Source: Nonomuraea roseoviolacea subsp. carminata (GTDB lineage Bacteria > Actinomycetota > Actinomycetes > Streptosporangiales > Streptosporangiaceae). Taken from it: a DNA stretch of 64,000 nt. Positions 1-8,300 of this stretch are shown piece after piece (position 1 is the first letter of the stretch; every line of letters starts with the position of its first letter). Location: the NCBI RefSeq assembly GCF_024172185.1, contig NZ_JAMZEC010000001.1, forward strand, positions 2,728,001-2,792,000, written 5' to 3'. A model generated the notes under the pieces. That model saw only the letters and a program-made list of their open reading frames with translations, had not been told where the DNA came from and did no database searches. Made by a program: the position numbers and the translations under genes.

Positions 1-296
1 TCCTCGATGCCGGCGATCGAGCCGTTCGCGGCGGTACGCAACCCGACGGCGACCGCCACCGCCTCCTCGTCGTCCAGCAGCAGCGGCGGCAGGGCGCCGC
101 CCTGGCCGAGCCGGTACCCGCCGGCCACACCTGGCCGCGCGTCGACCGGATAGCCCAGCTCGCGCAGCCGGCCGATGTCATTGCGGATGGTGCGGGTCGT
201 GACACCGAGCCGGGCGGCGAGCTCGGTGCTGGTCCAGTCGCGTTGAGCCTGCAACAGGGACAGCAGGCGCAGCAGCCGCGCCGAAGTCTCCAACAT
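1..296 (-). CDS. WYL/HTH-type transcriptional regulator, partial
   Basis: N-terminal part of a DeoR/YafY-like regulator that runs off the left edge. The protein starts MLETSARLLRLLSLLQ and continues with a winged HTH (TSTELAARLGVTTRTIRNDI) and the GGYRLG segment that precedes the WYL ligand-sensing domain in this family. The ATG at 296 is in a natural position facing the divergent epoxide hydrolase gene. By family knowledge it is a single-target repressor or activator; the palindrome at 317-348 between the two genes is the likely site. The WYL domain is outside the window, so the ligand cannot be guessed. Confidence 0.85.
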   Translation of the reverse strand, partial: MLETSARLLRLLSLLQAQRDWTSTELAARLGVTTRTIRNDIGRLRELGYPVDARPGVAGGYRLGQGGALPPLLLDDEEAVAVAVGLRTAANGSIAGIE

Positions 297-316
297 TCTT
301 TGATCCTGACGGCAAT

Positions 317-348
317 CTAGGAACGACCCTTTCCCCTATTGTTCCTAG
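317..348. promoter_or_regulatory. Palindromic operator between WYL regulator and epoxide hydrolase
   Basis: A perfect 8-bp inverted repeat, CTAGGAAC (317-324) and GTTCCTAG (341-348), separated by 16 bp, lies in the 62-bp divergent intergenic region. The right arm ends 10 bp before the epoxide hydrolase ATG, and no Shine-Dalgarno is visible there. Inferred to be the binding site of the adjacent WYL regulator, controlling both genes. Confidence 0.6.
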
Positions 349-358
349 TCTTCTCCCC

Positions 359-1498
359 ATGAGCACAAGCAGCGCCGTCAGCGGCATCCAGCCCTTCCGC
401 ATCGAGATCCCCCAGGCCGACCTCGACTACCTGCACGACCGGCTCGCCCACGCCCGCTGGCCCGGCGACGCACCCGGCGGGGAGTGGACCCGCGGCGTCC
501 CGCTGCCCTACCTGAAGGAGCTCGCCGAGTACTGGCGCACGCGGTACGACTGGCGCGCCCAGGAGGCGGAGCTCAACCGGTACCCGCAGTTCACCACCGA
601 GATCGACGGCCAGCGCATCCACTTCCTGCACGTCCGATCCGAGCAGCCCGGCGCCAAGCCGCTGCTGATCACCCACGGCTTCCCCAGCTCGGTCGCCGAG
701 TTCACGCACCTGATCGAGCCGCTGGTCGACCCGGCCGAGGGTCAGGCCTTCCATGTCGTCGCGCCGTCCCTGCCCGGGTACGCCTTCTCCACCCCGCTGA
801 GCGGGCCGGGCTGGGCGATGGGCCGCACCGCGCGCGCCTGGGCCGAGCTGATGCGCCGGCTCGGCTACGAGCGGTACGGCGTGCACGGCGGCGACGTCGG
901 CGCCGGCGTGTCCGGCATGGTCGGCGGCCTCGACGGCGAGCACGTCATCGGCGTGCACGTGGTCACCGATCCGCTGACCGCCGCGAACGTCGCCACCTTC
1001 ATCCCCGGAATGGCCGACCGGCTGGATGCGAACGACCCGGTCGACAAGCTGATCCTGGACCGGATGGACGACTTCGCGAAGGAGGGCTCCGGGTACCTGG
1101 CGATCCAGAACAGCCGGCCGCAGACCATCGGCTACGGCCTGGTCGACTCGCCGCTGCTGCAGCTCGCCTGGATCGCCGAGAAGGTCCACGAGTGGACCGA
1201 CCTGCCGGTCGACCGCGACCAGCTGCTCACCACGGTCAGCCTGTACTGGTTCACCGGCTCCGGCGCCAGCGCCGCGCACACCCTGTACGAGCAGGCGCAC
1301 TCCTCCGAGTGGGGCGCGCCGTCGGCCGTGCCGCAGGGGTTCGCGGTCTTCGGCGCGGACGACACCGTACGCAGGCTGGTCCCCGCGCCGGCCGACGCGC
1401 ACTGGACCGAGTTCCGGCGCGGCCGGCACTTCCCGGCGATGGAGGCCCCGGCCGAGCTGGCCGCGGACCTGCGAGCCTTCTTCGAACCGCTGAAGTGA
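359..1498 (+). CDS. Epoxide hydrolase family protein (EHN + alpha/beta hydrolase)
   Basis: 379 residues, normal for the EHN-type epoxide hydrolases. The first ~100 residues are the EHN cap (PFRIEIPQADLDYLHDRL). The alpha/beta-hydrolase core follows: oxyanion-hole HGFPSS at 106-111, nucleophile Asp about 179 in HGGDVGAG (family usual HGGDWG), and catalytic His about 357 in GRHFPAME. It is expected to open an epoxide to a diol in the cytoplasm; substrate unknown. No Shine-Dalgarno precedes the ATG at 359, so translation may be leaderless. The gene is divergent from a WYL regulator across a palindrome, so inducible expression is likely. Confidence 0.85.
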   Translation: MSTSSAVSGIQPFRIEIPQADLDYLHDRLAHARWPGDAPGGEWTRGVPLPYLKELAEYWRTRYDWRAQEAELNRYPQFTTEIDGQRIHFLHVRSEQPGAKPLLITHGFPSSVAEFTHLIEPLVDPAEGQAFHVVAPSLPGYAFSTPLSGPGWAMGRTARAWAELMRRLGYERYGVHGGDVGAGVSGMVGGLDGEHVIGVHVVTDPLTAANVATFIPGMADRLDANDPVDKLILDRMDDFAKEGSGYLAIQNSRPQTIGYGLVDSPLLQLAWIAEKVHEWTDLPVDRDQLLTTVSLYWFTGSGASAAHTLYEQAHSSEWGAPSAVPQGFAVFGADDTVRRLVPAPADAHWTEFRRGRHFPAMEAPAELAADLRAFFEPLK

Positions 1499-1514
1499 CC
1501 GAGGCGCCGAGCCG

Positions 1515-1537
1515 GCGTGGCCCCGACCGGGCCACGC
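1515..1537. terminator. Bidirectional hairpin terminator
   Basis: A perfect 9-bp stem, GCGTGGCCC / GGGCCACGC with a 5-nt loop, lies between the convergent epoxide hydrolase and ygfZ ends. There is no T-run, which is common in high-GC actinomycetes. Confidence 0.6.
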
Positions 1538-1568
1538 CCACCGCCCGGGGCCCGTTCCTGGACGGCCC

Positions 1569-2507
1569 CTATCGGATGCGACGCCGCAGCGAAGGGTCGA
1601 TCTGGACGTTGCGCCCGGCGTCCGGCGGGACGATCACTTCCTGCGCGGCCGCCACACCCCCGGCCAGCAGCGGCGCGTCCACCGGCACCGTGCGCTTGAC
1701 CACCGCGAGCGCGATCGGCCCCAGCTCGTGGTGGCGGGCGGACGAGCCGACCGTGCCCACCTCCTGGCTCTCGAAGATCACCGGCGCCCCGTGCGGCGGC
1801 AGCGTGTCGACGCTGCCGTCGAGGTGCAGGAACACCAGCCGCCGCGGCGGATGCCCCAGGTTGTGCACCCGCGCGACCGTCTCCTGGCCGCGGTAGCAGC
1901 CCTTGCTCAGGTGGACGGCGCTGCCGATCAGGCCGATCTCGTGCGGGATCGTCTTATGGTCGGTGTCGAGGCCCATCCGCGGCTCGTACCGCTCGATCCG
2001 CAGCGCCTCGTACGCCCACAGCCCCGCCAGCGGCCTGCCCAGGTGCTCCGGCAGCTCGGAACGCGGCACCAGGAAGTCCTCGGTGGCCGTGGACAGCACG
2101 GCCAGGTCGTCGGCCCGCGACACCTCGACCCGCAGCATGAACCGCATCCGGTCGAGGTAGGCCACCAGGCTGTCGGCGGCGCCCGGCTCGACGTGCGCGA
2201 GCACGCTCTCGCCGTCGTCGACCAGCGTCAGGTGGTGCAGGATGCGGCCCTGGAGGTCGAGGTCGAGCGTCCGCGTCCACTGGCCCGGGGTCAGCGTGTC
2301 GAGCTTCTGCGAGGTGAGGTCGTTGAGCCACTTCAGCCGGTCGGCGCCGGAGATCCGGATCACCTCGCGGTTGCTGCGGTCGACCACCGCCTCGCCCCGC
2401 ACCAGCGCGCGCTGTTCGGCGAACAGGTCACCGTAGTGGCCGGCGACGTCGGCGTCCGGGGCCTCGGCGGCCACGGCGCCGGGCAGGTCCAGCAGAGGAC
2501 TACGCAT
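1569..2507 (-). CDS. ygfZ: Folate-binding protein YgfZ
   Basis: 312 residues related to GcvT-type aminomethyltransferases. The YgfZ signature KGCYRGQE lies at about 201-208. YgfZ proteins bind tetrahydrofolate and support Fe-S cluster enzymes such as MiaB and succinate dehydrogenase (family knowledge). The ATG at 2507 (MRSPLLDLPG) fits the family N-terminus; the frame is open further upstream, but that part overlaps the nur-like gene and has no domain. It lies 35 bp downstream of the Fur-family gene on the same strand. Confidence 0.9.
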   Translation of the reverse strand: MRSPLLDLPGAVAAEAPDADVAGHYGDLFAEQRALVRGEAVVDRSNREVIRISGADRLKWLNDLTSQKLDTLTPGQWTRTLDLDLQGRILHHLTLVDDGESVLAHVEPGAADSLVAYLDRMRFMLRVEVSRADDLAVLSTATEDFLVPRSELPEHLGRPLAGLWAYEALRIERYEPRMGLDTDHKTIPHEIGLIGSAVHLSKGCYRGQETVARVHNLGHPPRRLVFLHLDGSVDTLPPHGAPVIFESQEVGTVGSSARHHELGPIALAVVKRTVPVDAPLLAGGVAAAQEVIVPPDAGRNVQIDPSLRRRIR

Positions 2508-2542
2508 GCCGTCCAGATTATCGGCCGCGCGGACCTCCGATC

Positions 2543-2956
2543 TCAGCGGCAGTCGCGGCAGCGGCCGAACACCGTGAGGTGGTGGACGTCGGCCGCGAAC
2601 CCCAGCTCCTCGTCCAGCCCCCGCACCAGGCCCTCCGCCAGCTCGGGCCGCACCTCGATCACCTCGCCGCAGCCCCGGCACACCAGGTGGACGTGGTCGG
2701 CCTCGGCCGCCAGGTGATAGGTCGGCGCGCCGTGCCCCAGATGGGTGTGCGTCACCATGCCCAGCTCCTCCAGGAGCTCGAGCGTGCGGTAGACGGTCGA
2801 GATGTTGACGCCGCGCGCCGTCTCCCGGACCTTGGCGCAGATCTCCTCCGGGGTGGCGTGCTCCAGCGTCTTGACCGCCTCCAGCACCAGCTGCCGCTGG
2901 GGAGTCACCCGGTAGCCCTTGGCGCGGAGCTCCTCGTGCCACTGCGTCTCGGTCAT
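2543..2956 (-). CDS. nur: Fur-family metalloregulator, Nur-like
   Basis: 137-residue Fur protein: winged helix (residues ~15-80, NISTVYRTLELLEELG) and a C-terminal dimerisation domain. Structural Zn Cys pairs are at 93/96 and 133/136. It closely resembles Streptomyces Nur, the nickel-responsive repressor of uptake and Fe-SOD genes. Against the remembered Nur sequence, His33, His70, His72, His88, His90 and His126 are kept but His86 is Ala here, so one metal site may be altered. The neighbouring nitrobindin, DsrE and ygfZ genes match the block around nur in Streptomyces as remembered. A Fur-family call is certain; Nur is likely. Confidence 0.85.
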   Translation of the reverse strand: MTETQWHEELRAKGYRVTPQRQLVLEAVKTLEHATPEEICAKVRETARGVNISTVYRTLELLEELGMVTHTHLGHGAPTYHLAAEADHVHLVCRGCGEVIEVRPELAEGLVRGLDEELGFAADVHHLTVFGRCRDCR

Positions 2957-2987
2957 GCTCCGAGTCTACGGCCGGCGCTTTAATCGC

Positions 2988-3017
2988 TTGCCCTTCTCGC
3001 GGGCCACCGCATAACTT
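2988..3017 (+). promoter_or_regulatory. Probable housekeeping promoter for the short ORF at 3050
   Basis: A TTGCCC -35 element (2988-2993) and a TAACTT -10 element (3012-3017) are separated by 18 bp. This places a start near 3024, about 26 nt before the short ORF. It is divergent from the nur-like gene. Predicted by eye only. Confidence 0.45.
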
Positions 3018-3049
3018 CGTGAGTACGCGGAAAGGAGGTGGTCCAAACA

Positions 3050-3091
3050 ATGGTGATTCATAGTTGGGCTAGCGAGGTGGTTGTCCGCTGA
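3050..3091 (+). CDS. 13-codon ORF with perfect Shine-Dalgarno (small peptide)
   Basis: Encodes MVIHSWASEVVVR. It is preceded at 3031-3039 by AAAGGAGGT, a full complement of the 16S anti-SD, with 10-nt spacing to the ATG. A second SD-like GAGGTGG lies inside the ORF at 3074-3080. No plus-strand gene lies within 1 kb downstream; the following DNA holds GC-rich dyads and a T5 tract. It is therefore an independent small transcript, a translated regulatory RNA or a genuine micropeptide. I do not recognise a family. Confidence 0.5.
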   Translation: MVIHSWASEVVVR

Positions 3092-3139
3092 CGATGCGGA
3101 CGCCCCGTCTCGCGCCGTTCGGCGAATACGAGGCAACCA

Positions 3140-3235
3140 CCGGGGCCCCCGGCGGCTGGAGGGCGGGAATCCCATCCCGACCATGGTCCATCCAGCCCGC
3201 TCACCATCGAGCGGAGCACGCCCGGGGCCCTTTTT
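3140..3235 (+). terminator. GC-rich dyads ending in a T-run after the short ORF
   Basis: GGGGCCCCCGGCG (3142 on) can pair with CGCCCGGGGCCC (3219-3230), with one imperfection, directly followed by TTTTT (3231-3235). A local CCGCTC/GAGCGG hairpin (3197-3214) lies between. This would end the ~210-nt transcript started near 3024 or form an attenuator. The rest of 2957-3308 holds no other gene I can support. Confidence 0.45.
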
Positions 3236-3308
3236 CATGCCCGCGTTTTCATGCCCGCGTCTTTCCATGACCGCGTCCCGGCCCGGCCCCGCTGCTCGTC
3301 AGTGCTCG

Positions 3309-3608
3309 TCAGTGCTCGCCGCGCGGTTCGACGCCCAGTTCCTCGCACGCCCGCCGGTAGAGCCGCACGACCGCCGTGCGCACCTGCGCCCGCTCGGTCA
3401 GCGTCTCGCCCCACGGCACCCGCACCCGCTCCCCGCCGTCGACCGTGAACTCGATCGCCTCGCCGTCGACGCCGCTCGTCAGCGCGCTGGTCGCCTCCGG
3501 ACGGCCGCCGAGGCCGCGCACGATGAGCAGCGCGTCTCCGCCGTGGTCGTCGTTCATGTGCCGCTTGATCGCCTCGACCGCCTCGGCGGTGAACGGGCTC
3601 GCGCTCAT
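3309..3608 (-). CDS. DUF2470 domain protein
   Basis: 99 residues with the DUF2470 signature HMNDDHGGDALL near the N-terminus. This domain is the C-terminal part of HugZ/HutZ-like haem oxygenases and also occurs alone in actinobacteria. The ATG at 3608 overlaps the stop of the upstream nitrobindin gene in an ATGA, so the two are translationally coupled; the pairing suggests haem or nitric oxide handling (inference). Confidence 0.8.
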   Translation of the reverse strand: MSASPFTAEAVEAIKRHMNDDHGGDALLIVRGLGGRPEATSALTSGVDGEAIEFTVDGGERVRVPWGETLTERAQVRTAVVRLYRRACEELGVEPRGEH

Positions 3609-4093
3609 GCCACCTTCTTCAGCTCGGCCGACATGTGCGAGGTGAGCGGGTGCCCCATCGCGGCCATGTCGTAGGCCCACATCAGGTTGCCCTTGACCAG
3701 CCCGTACAGGCGCCGCCCCGCGGTGTACTCCTTGGCCGTCACCGTGCGGGCCACCACGTCGGTCTGCAGCTCGATCTTGTGGAAGACGACCTCGCCGACG
3801 TAGATCTCCACGACGCCGGTGGGATGGGCGAGCACCACTTCGAGCTGGCGGTTCGGCTGCGCGCGCCAGTAGCCGGACTCGGTGGCGAGCGGCCTGACGC
3901 GGTTGCCGTCCTCGTCGAGCAGCCAGGTGCGGCTCACGTACGACAGGAACGGCTTGCCGTTGTGGCCGAACTCGATCTCCTGGCCGAAGTTGAAGCTCTC
4001 GATCGTCGGGTAACCCCCGACACCGGCGCCCTCCCACCTGCCGAGCAGGAAGGCGATCGGCTCCAGATCGGGATGCAGCTCAGGTTCTTCCAT
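3605..4093 (-). CDS. Nitrobindin-like haem-binding beta-barrel protein (FABP family)
   Basis: 162 residues. The FABP/nitrobindin motif GRWEGAG is at 18-24 and the proximal haem His is in the C-terminal LTSHMSAELKKV (His153). The family binds ferric haem and scavenges or isomerises peroxynitrite and NO (family knowledge). The ATG at 4093 is preferred because GGGGGA lies 2 nt upstream; a TTG 9 bp further upstream is possible. It forms an ATGA-coupled pair with the DUF2470 gene. Confidence 0.85.
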   Translation of the reverse strand: MEEPELHPDLEPIAFLLGRWEGAGVGGYPTIESFNFGQEIEFGHNGKPFLSYVSRTWLLDEDGNRVRPLATESGYWRAQPNRQLEVVLAHPTGVVEIYVGEVVFHKIELQTDVVARTVTAKEYTAGRRLYGLVKGNLMWAYDMAAMGHPLTSHMSAELKKVA

Positions 4094-4146
4094 GTCCCCC
4101 AACCCTAGTGGCCGCGCGGACGGTCGAGGGCGTTAGTGTGACGGGC

Positions 4147-4509
4147 ATGGCACGATCACTGGTGATCAAGGTGACCGCGGGGGCCGACGCTCCGGAGCGC
4201 TGCAACCAGGCGTTCACGGTCGCGGCCGCCGCGCTGGCGAGCGGTGTCCCGGTCTCCCTGTGGCTGACCGGCGAGTCCTCCTGGTTCGCCCTCCCGGGAC
4301 GGGCCAAGGAGTTCAGCCTGCCCCATGCCGTCCCGCTGACGGACCTGCTGGACGCGGTGCTCGCGGGCGGGCGCGTCACGGTGTGCACGCAGTGCGCGGC
4401 CCGGCGCGACATCACGGTGGACGACGTCATCGAGGGCGTGCGGATCGCGGGCGCGCCGACGTTCGTCGAGGAGGCGGTCGCCGAGGGCGCCCAGGCGCTC
4501 GTGTACTAG
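4147..4509 (+). CDS. DsrE/DsrF-like family protein
   Basis: 120 residues with the Rossmann-like DsrE fold pattern: SLVIKVTAG strand, then ASGVPVSLWLTG. A CTQCAARR motif with Cys80 and Cys83 fits a sulfur-relay or persulfide role, though the substrate is unknown. The ATG at 4147 gives the usual family length. It is divergent from the nitrobindin gene, with a 53-bp shared intergenic region. Confidence 0.8.
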   Translation: MARSLVIKVTAGADAPERCNQAFTVAAAALASGVPVSLWLTGESSWFALPGRAKEFSLPHAVPLTDLLDAVLAGGRVTVCTQCAARRDITVDDVIEGVRIAGAPTFVEEAVAEGAQALVY

Positions 4510-4527
4510 TCCAGGCGGCTCACCGGG

Positions 4528-4821
4528 TCAGTCGCCGGGGTCGGCCTCGCGGTAGTTGAAGGAAGCGTGGCTCAGGCGCGCCTCCTCCCTCTGGGCGGCC
4601 TGGACGAGCAGCCGGAGGCCGAGGCCGATGGCCTCCAGCCGCGGTCCGTTCGCCTGCCAGTACGCGCGCCCGTAGTCGTCGTCGCTGAGCGCCGTACGGG
4701 CGGCCGCCTTCGTCGTGTCGTACCGCTCCGCGGTTTCCCGGAACCGGTCCGCCAGATCGCCCATCGCCCCGGCCAGCCCGTTGATGTGGCTGACGCTGTA
4801 GGTGACGCCTTGCATCTCCAT
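4528..4821 (-). CDS. WXG100-like small helical protein
   Basis: 97 residues, mostly helical, with the size and YWQANGP helical-turn pattern of ESAT-6/WXG100 type VII secretion partners; the canonical WxG is not exact. The ATG at 4821 is chosen because GGGAGGGG lies about 10 nt upstream. It is divergent from the YbaB-like gene and the large effector gene, so it plausibly serves as their secretion partner or chaperone (inference from context). Confidence 0.65.
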   Translation of the reverse strand: MEMQGVTYSVSHINGLAGAMGDLADRFRETAERYDTTKAAARTALSDDDYGRAYWQANGPRLEAIGLGLRLLVQAAQREEARLSHASFNYREADPGD

Positions 4822-4901
4822 CCAGCGGTTCCCCTCCCTGACTGCCTCGGTTGATCGATAGTATGCGGGCGTCCTGACTGCTTTGTGGGATTGAAGTAAC
4901 G

Positions 4902-5288
4902 ATGAGTGATTCATGGGAGTTGCTCCGGCAACTCGTCCAGGACGTCAACCGGCAGGCCGAGCAAGCCAAGGAGTTGCACCGTAAGGCACGCGACCTGACG
5001 GGTTCGTCGCAGTCCGAGGACGGCATGGTCACCGTCACCGTCGGCCCCCAGGGAGAGCTGCGGTCCGTCGACTTCGACCCCCGCGTCTACCGGGAGCTGT
5101 CACCCACCGAGCTGGCCGCCTGCGTCGTCGAGCAGGCCGCGCTCGCCACCCGGCAGGTGTCCGACGAACTGCGCACCCTGGCCGGACCACTGATCGCCGA
5201 CGACGTCCCGCTGGAGGACCTGTTCGGCGAGGGCGTGAGCTTCGAATCCTTCCTGCCCGGGACCGACCGGCGGGAGCCGGGCGCGTGA
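4902..5288 (+). CDS. YbaB/EbfC-family protein
   Basis: 128 residues. An N-terminal coiled coil (WELLRQLVQDVNRQAEQAK) is followed by the YbaB core, with VTVTVGPQGELRSVDF as the conserved beta hairpin. Stand-alone YbaB proteins bind DNA, but this subtype commonly accompanies type VII polymorphic-toxin genes in actinobacteria. It ends 19 bp before the large effector gene and is almost certainly in its operon. Confidence 0.8.
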   Translation: MSDSWELLRQLVQDVNRQAEQAKELHRKARDLTGSSQSEDGMVTVTVGPQGELRSVDFDPRVYRELSPTELAACVVEQAALATRQVSDELRTLAGPLIADDVPLEDLFGEGVSFESFLPGTDRREPGA

Positions 5289-5307
5289 GAGCCCGGGTCA
5301 TCGGCTG

Positions 5308-8300
5308 ATGGGGCTGGATCTGGGGCTGGTCCCCGAGGTGGTCAAGCCGCTGGCGCTGCCGCTGACGGCCAACGCGTTCCCCGAGGGGGAGCCGGACGCG
5401 ATCACGCGGCAGGCCGGCGCGCTGGAGGCGCTGGCCGACGAGCTGGCCGGCATCCGCGCCGAGGACGCCGAGCCGCTGCTGAGCCGGCTCAGCAAGCTGG
5501 AGTGGGAGGGCGCCGCCAAGGAAGAGTTCGAGAAGGTGCTCGCCGACCTGGCCGGCGAGGGGCACAAGGCGTCCTCCCGGAAGGACAACGGCGGCGAGAC
5601 GCTGCTGAGGCTGCTGGAGAAGGCCCTTCGTGAGGAGGCGCAGCGGCTGCGCAAGCACGGGGAGACGACGGAACACACGCAGTGGATGCAGTACGCGGCA
5701 CTGGCGCTGCTGGGCCTCGCCATCGTCCGCCTCCTGGTGTGGATCATCGCGAACGGGCCGTCGGTGCTCAGGCTGATCCAGTTGCGCACGATCATGACCC
5801 GGATGTCGATCCAAGCGCTCAAGTGGCGCCTGCTCATGAACATCCTGGGCTTCGGCGGGATGATGGGCCTCACGGACCTCACCGTCCAGGAGCTGCAGAA
5901 GCGCTTCGGCCACCGGGAGGACATCGACGGCCACTCGGTGCTGATGTCGTTCCTCAACGGGGCGATGATGGGGCTGGTCTACACCGGGGTCGACTTCGGG
6001 CTCTCGCGCCTGGCCACCCGCGAGGTCGTGTTCATCATGTCCCGCGCCGAACTGGGCGTGCGCGACCAGATCGCCGCCATCGGACAAAGCATCTACGGCC
6101 GCGCCGTGGTGGGCGGCTTCTCCGGCGCCGTGGGCTCCGTCCCGGGCCTCGCCGTGAGCGACCAGCTCGACCCCGCGCACCTGTTCTACTCCTTCGTGGC
6201 CGGTACGGCGGGCGGCATCGGCATCCCGCAGAGCGCCCGCGTCTCCTTCATGCCGACGGCGGCCGGGGACCTCCCGCCGAACCGTCCCCCGTCCGGCGGC
6301 CCCGCGTGGACGCGTACGGCAGGGGGTGACGGCCCGCCGCCGGTCGGCGGGCACAAGCCGCCGTCGAGCGGGGACGGCTCCTCGCTCGGCCTCGGGTCGC
6401 GGCGCGTGGTGGAGCCGACCCAGGTGGTGCTGAGCGGCGAGACCGCCCCTGCCGCCGGGCGGCCTGCCGACGTGCCCATGCCTCCGAAGGGGGACGGCGG
6501 GTCCGCGCCGGCCCCGGCGCGGGAGGCGGAGATGATCGCGGGCGAGGTCGTCCGCAGGGAGGACGGCCCCTCGGAGGGCCCCCTTCCGCCGCCGGACACG
6601 AGGATGCTCCACGGTCCGGCCCCGGAGCTGCCCGGCGCCGCCTCCCACACGGCCGGGGGCGCCACCCACACGGCCGGGGGCTCCTCCCACACGGCCGGGG
6701 GCGCGCACGACACGTCCGGCCACGCTCCCGCGGCCGGCCTGACGCCCGACGCCCCCGTGGCCGGCCGACAGCCCCACGCCCCGAACGGCACACCGGCCGG
6801 CCATCCGCAGAACACGGCACCCGCCGGCCATCCGGCGAACGGCACACCCGCCGGTCATCCTCAGCACACCGCGCCCGCCGGCACCTCCGGCCACGCCAAC
6901 GCCGCCGGCACCCCCGGTCATGCCAACGGCGCCGGCCACACCCCTCTCGCGCCCCCACAGCCTGTACGCGACGCCCTGCCGCTCCACACCCCGTACGTGC
7001 AGACCGCCCCCGCGGCGCCGGTCCCGCCGTTACCGCCCACGGACGCGCAGAACGGGGCGACCGACGCCTCCCAGGACAACGACCGCGGGCAGGCCGCCCG
7101 GCACGGCACCGGCCACTCCGACGGCCCCAGGCACCCGGACACCCCGCAACCCACGGACCAGCCCCGCCCGGTCACCCCCCGAGACGGTTCGGACACCCCA
7201 GCCGCTCCCCGGGACGACGCGGCGAATCCCCGGAGCACGGACCCGGCGCGGGTGACGCACGCCCAGGACGTCGCCTCGGGGCGCGCCCCGGAAGGGCAGC
7301 CCCTCGTCACCGGCCGCCTCCCGGACACCCAGGCCCCCGGCCGGGGCACGGACGGGCAAATCAGGGACGCGGCCCCCGCGGGCACCCGCGAGACCCCACC
7401 CGCCCGCGCCGGCGACCAGCGCACCACCCCACCGGCACGCCAAGCCGACCAGCACGCCACCTCGCCGACCCACCCGGGCGGCGGGCGCACCACCGCGCCC
7501 GACCCCGCGCCCGAGCAGCACCCCACGCCCCACCCCGATGACCCGACCACCACACCCCCCGCGACACCCGACGGCACGCGGCAGGGCGGCGCGCACGAGG
7601 ACGCGCCCGCCGTCGTGCGGCACGGGAACGACGCTGGACCGGGCACAGGCCGCATCGACCAGCTCATCAACCGGGACGAGCACGCCCCGGCAGCACTGGA
7701 CCCCGCCCGCGTCGCCCTCGGGCACCGCGTCGCGCGCCTGCTGGAGGAGCCGGTGCCGCACGACACGTTCGCGCACAGCCTGGGGACGATGGCCCACATC
7801 GTCACCCAGGGAGTGAACCGGCCCACGGGTGAGACCATGGCGGGCGGCATCCGCGCGATCGCGACGCACCTGGGCATGCCCTACATGGTCGACGGGCTGG
7901 TGCGGGTCTTCGACGAGGCGCAGCGGCAGGGTCACGACCCCGCCGGGGCGACGGACCGGCAGGACCTGACCGACCGGCTCGACCAGTACCGGCAGACGGA
8001 CCCACTGGTCTTCCCCGGCCTGTGGCTCGCGCACCGGGACGTGCCGAACGTGTCCTTCCCGGTCGCCCGGGCGCTCGCCCGGATGGACCAGGCGCTCGGC
8101 TCGCACCCGACGACCGATCTCGCGGACAGGCTCACGCAGCTTCGCAGTCTGGCCTACGACGCGGACGTCGGGTTCCACTCGATCGACCACGTGGGACGCC
8201 TGTTCGTGGACGCGCAGGCGCGGGGCATCGACGTCCGGAACGCACCGGGATGGCACGAGCTGAGGCAGGGACTCCGGCAGGCCCGGCAGCACGACACGGA

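Noticed and set aside
2966..3268. 100-residue minus-strand frame over the short-ORF region
   Set aside because: No similarity or Shine-Dalgarno; it opposes a promoter, a perfect SD and a terminator-like structure.
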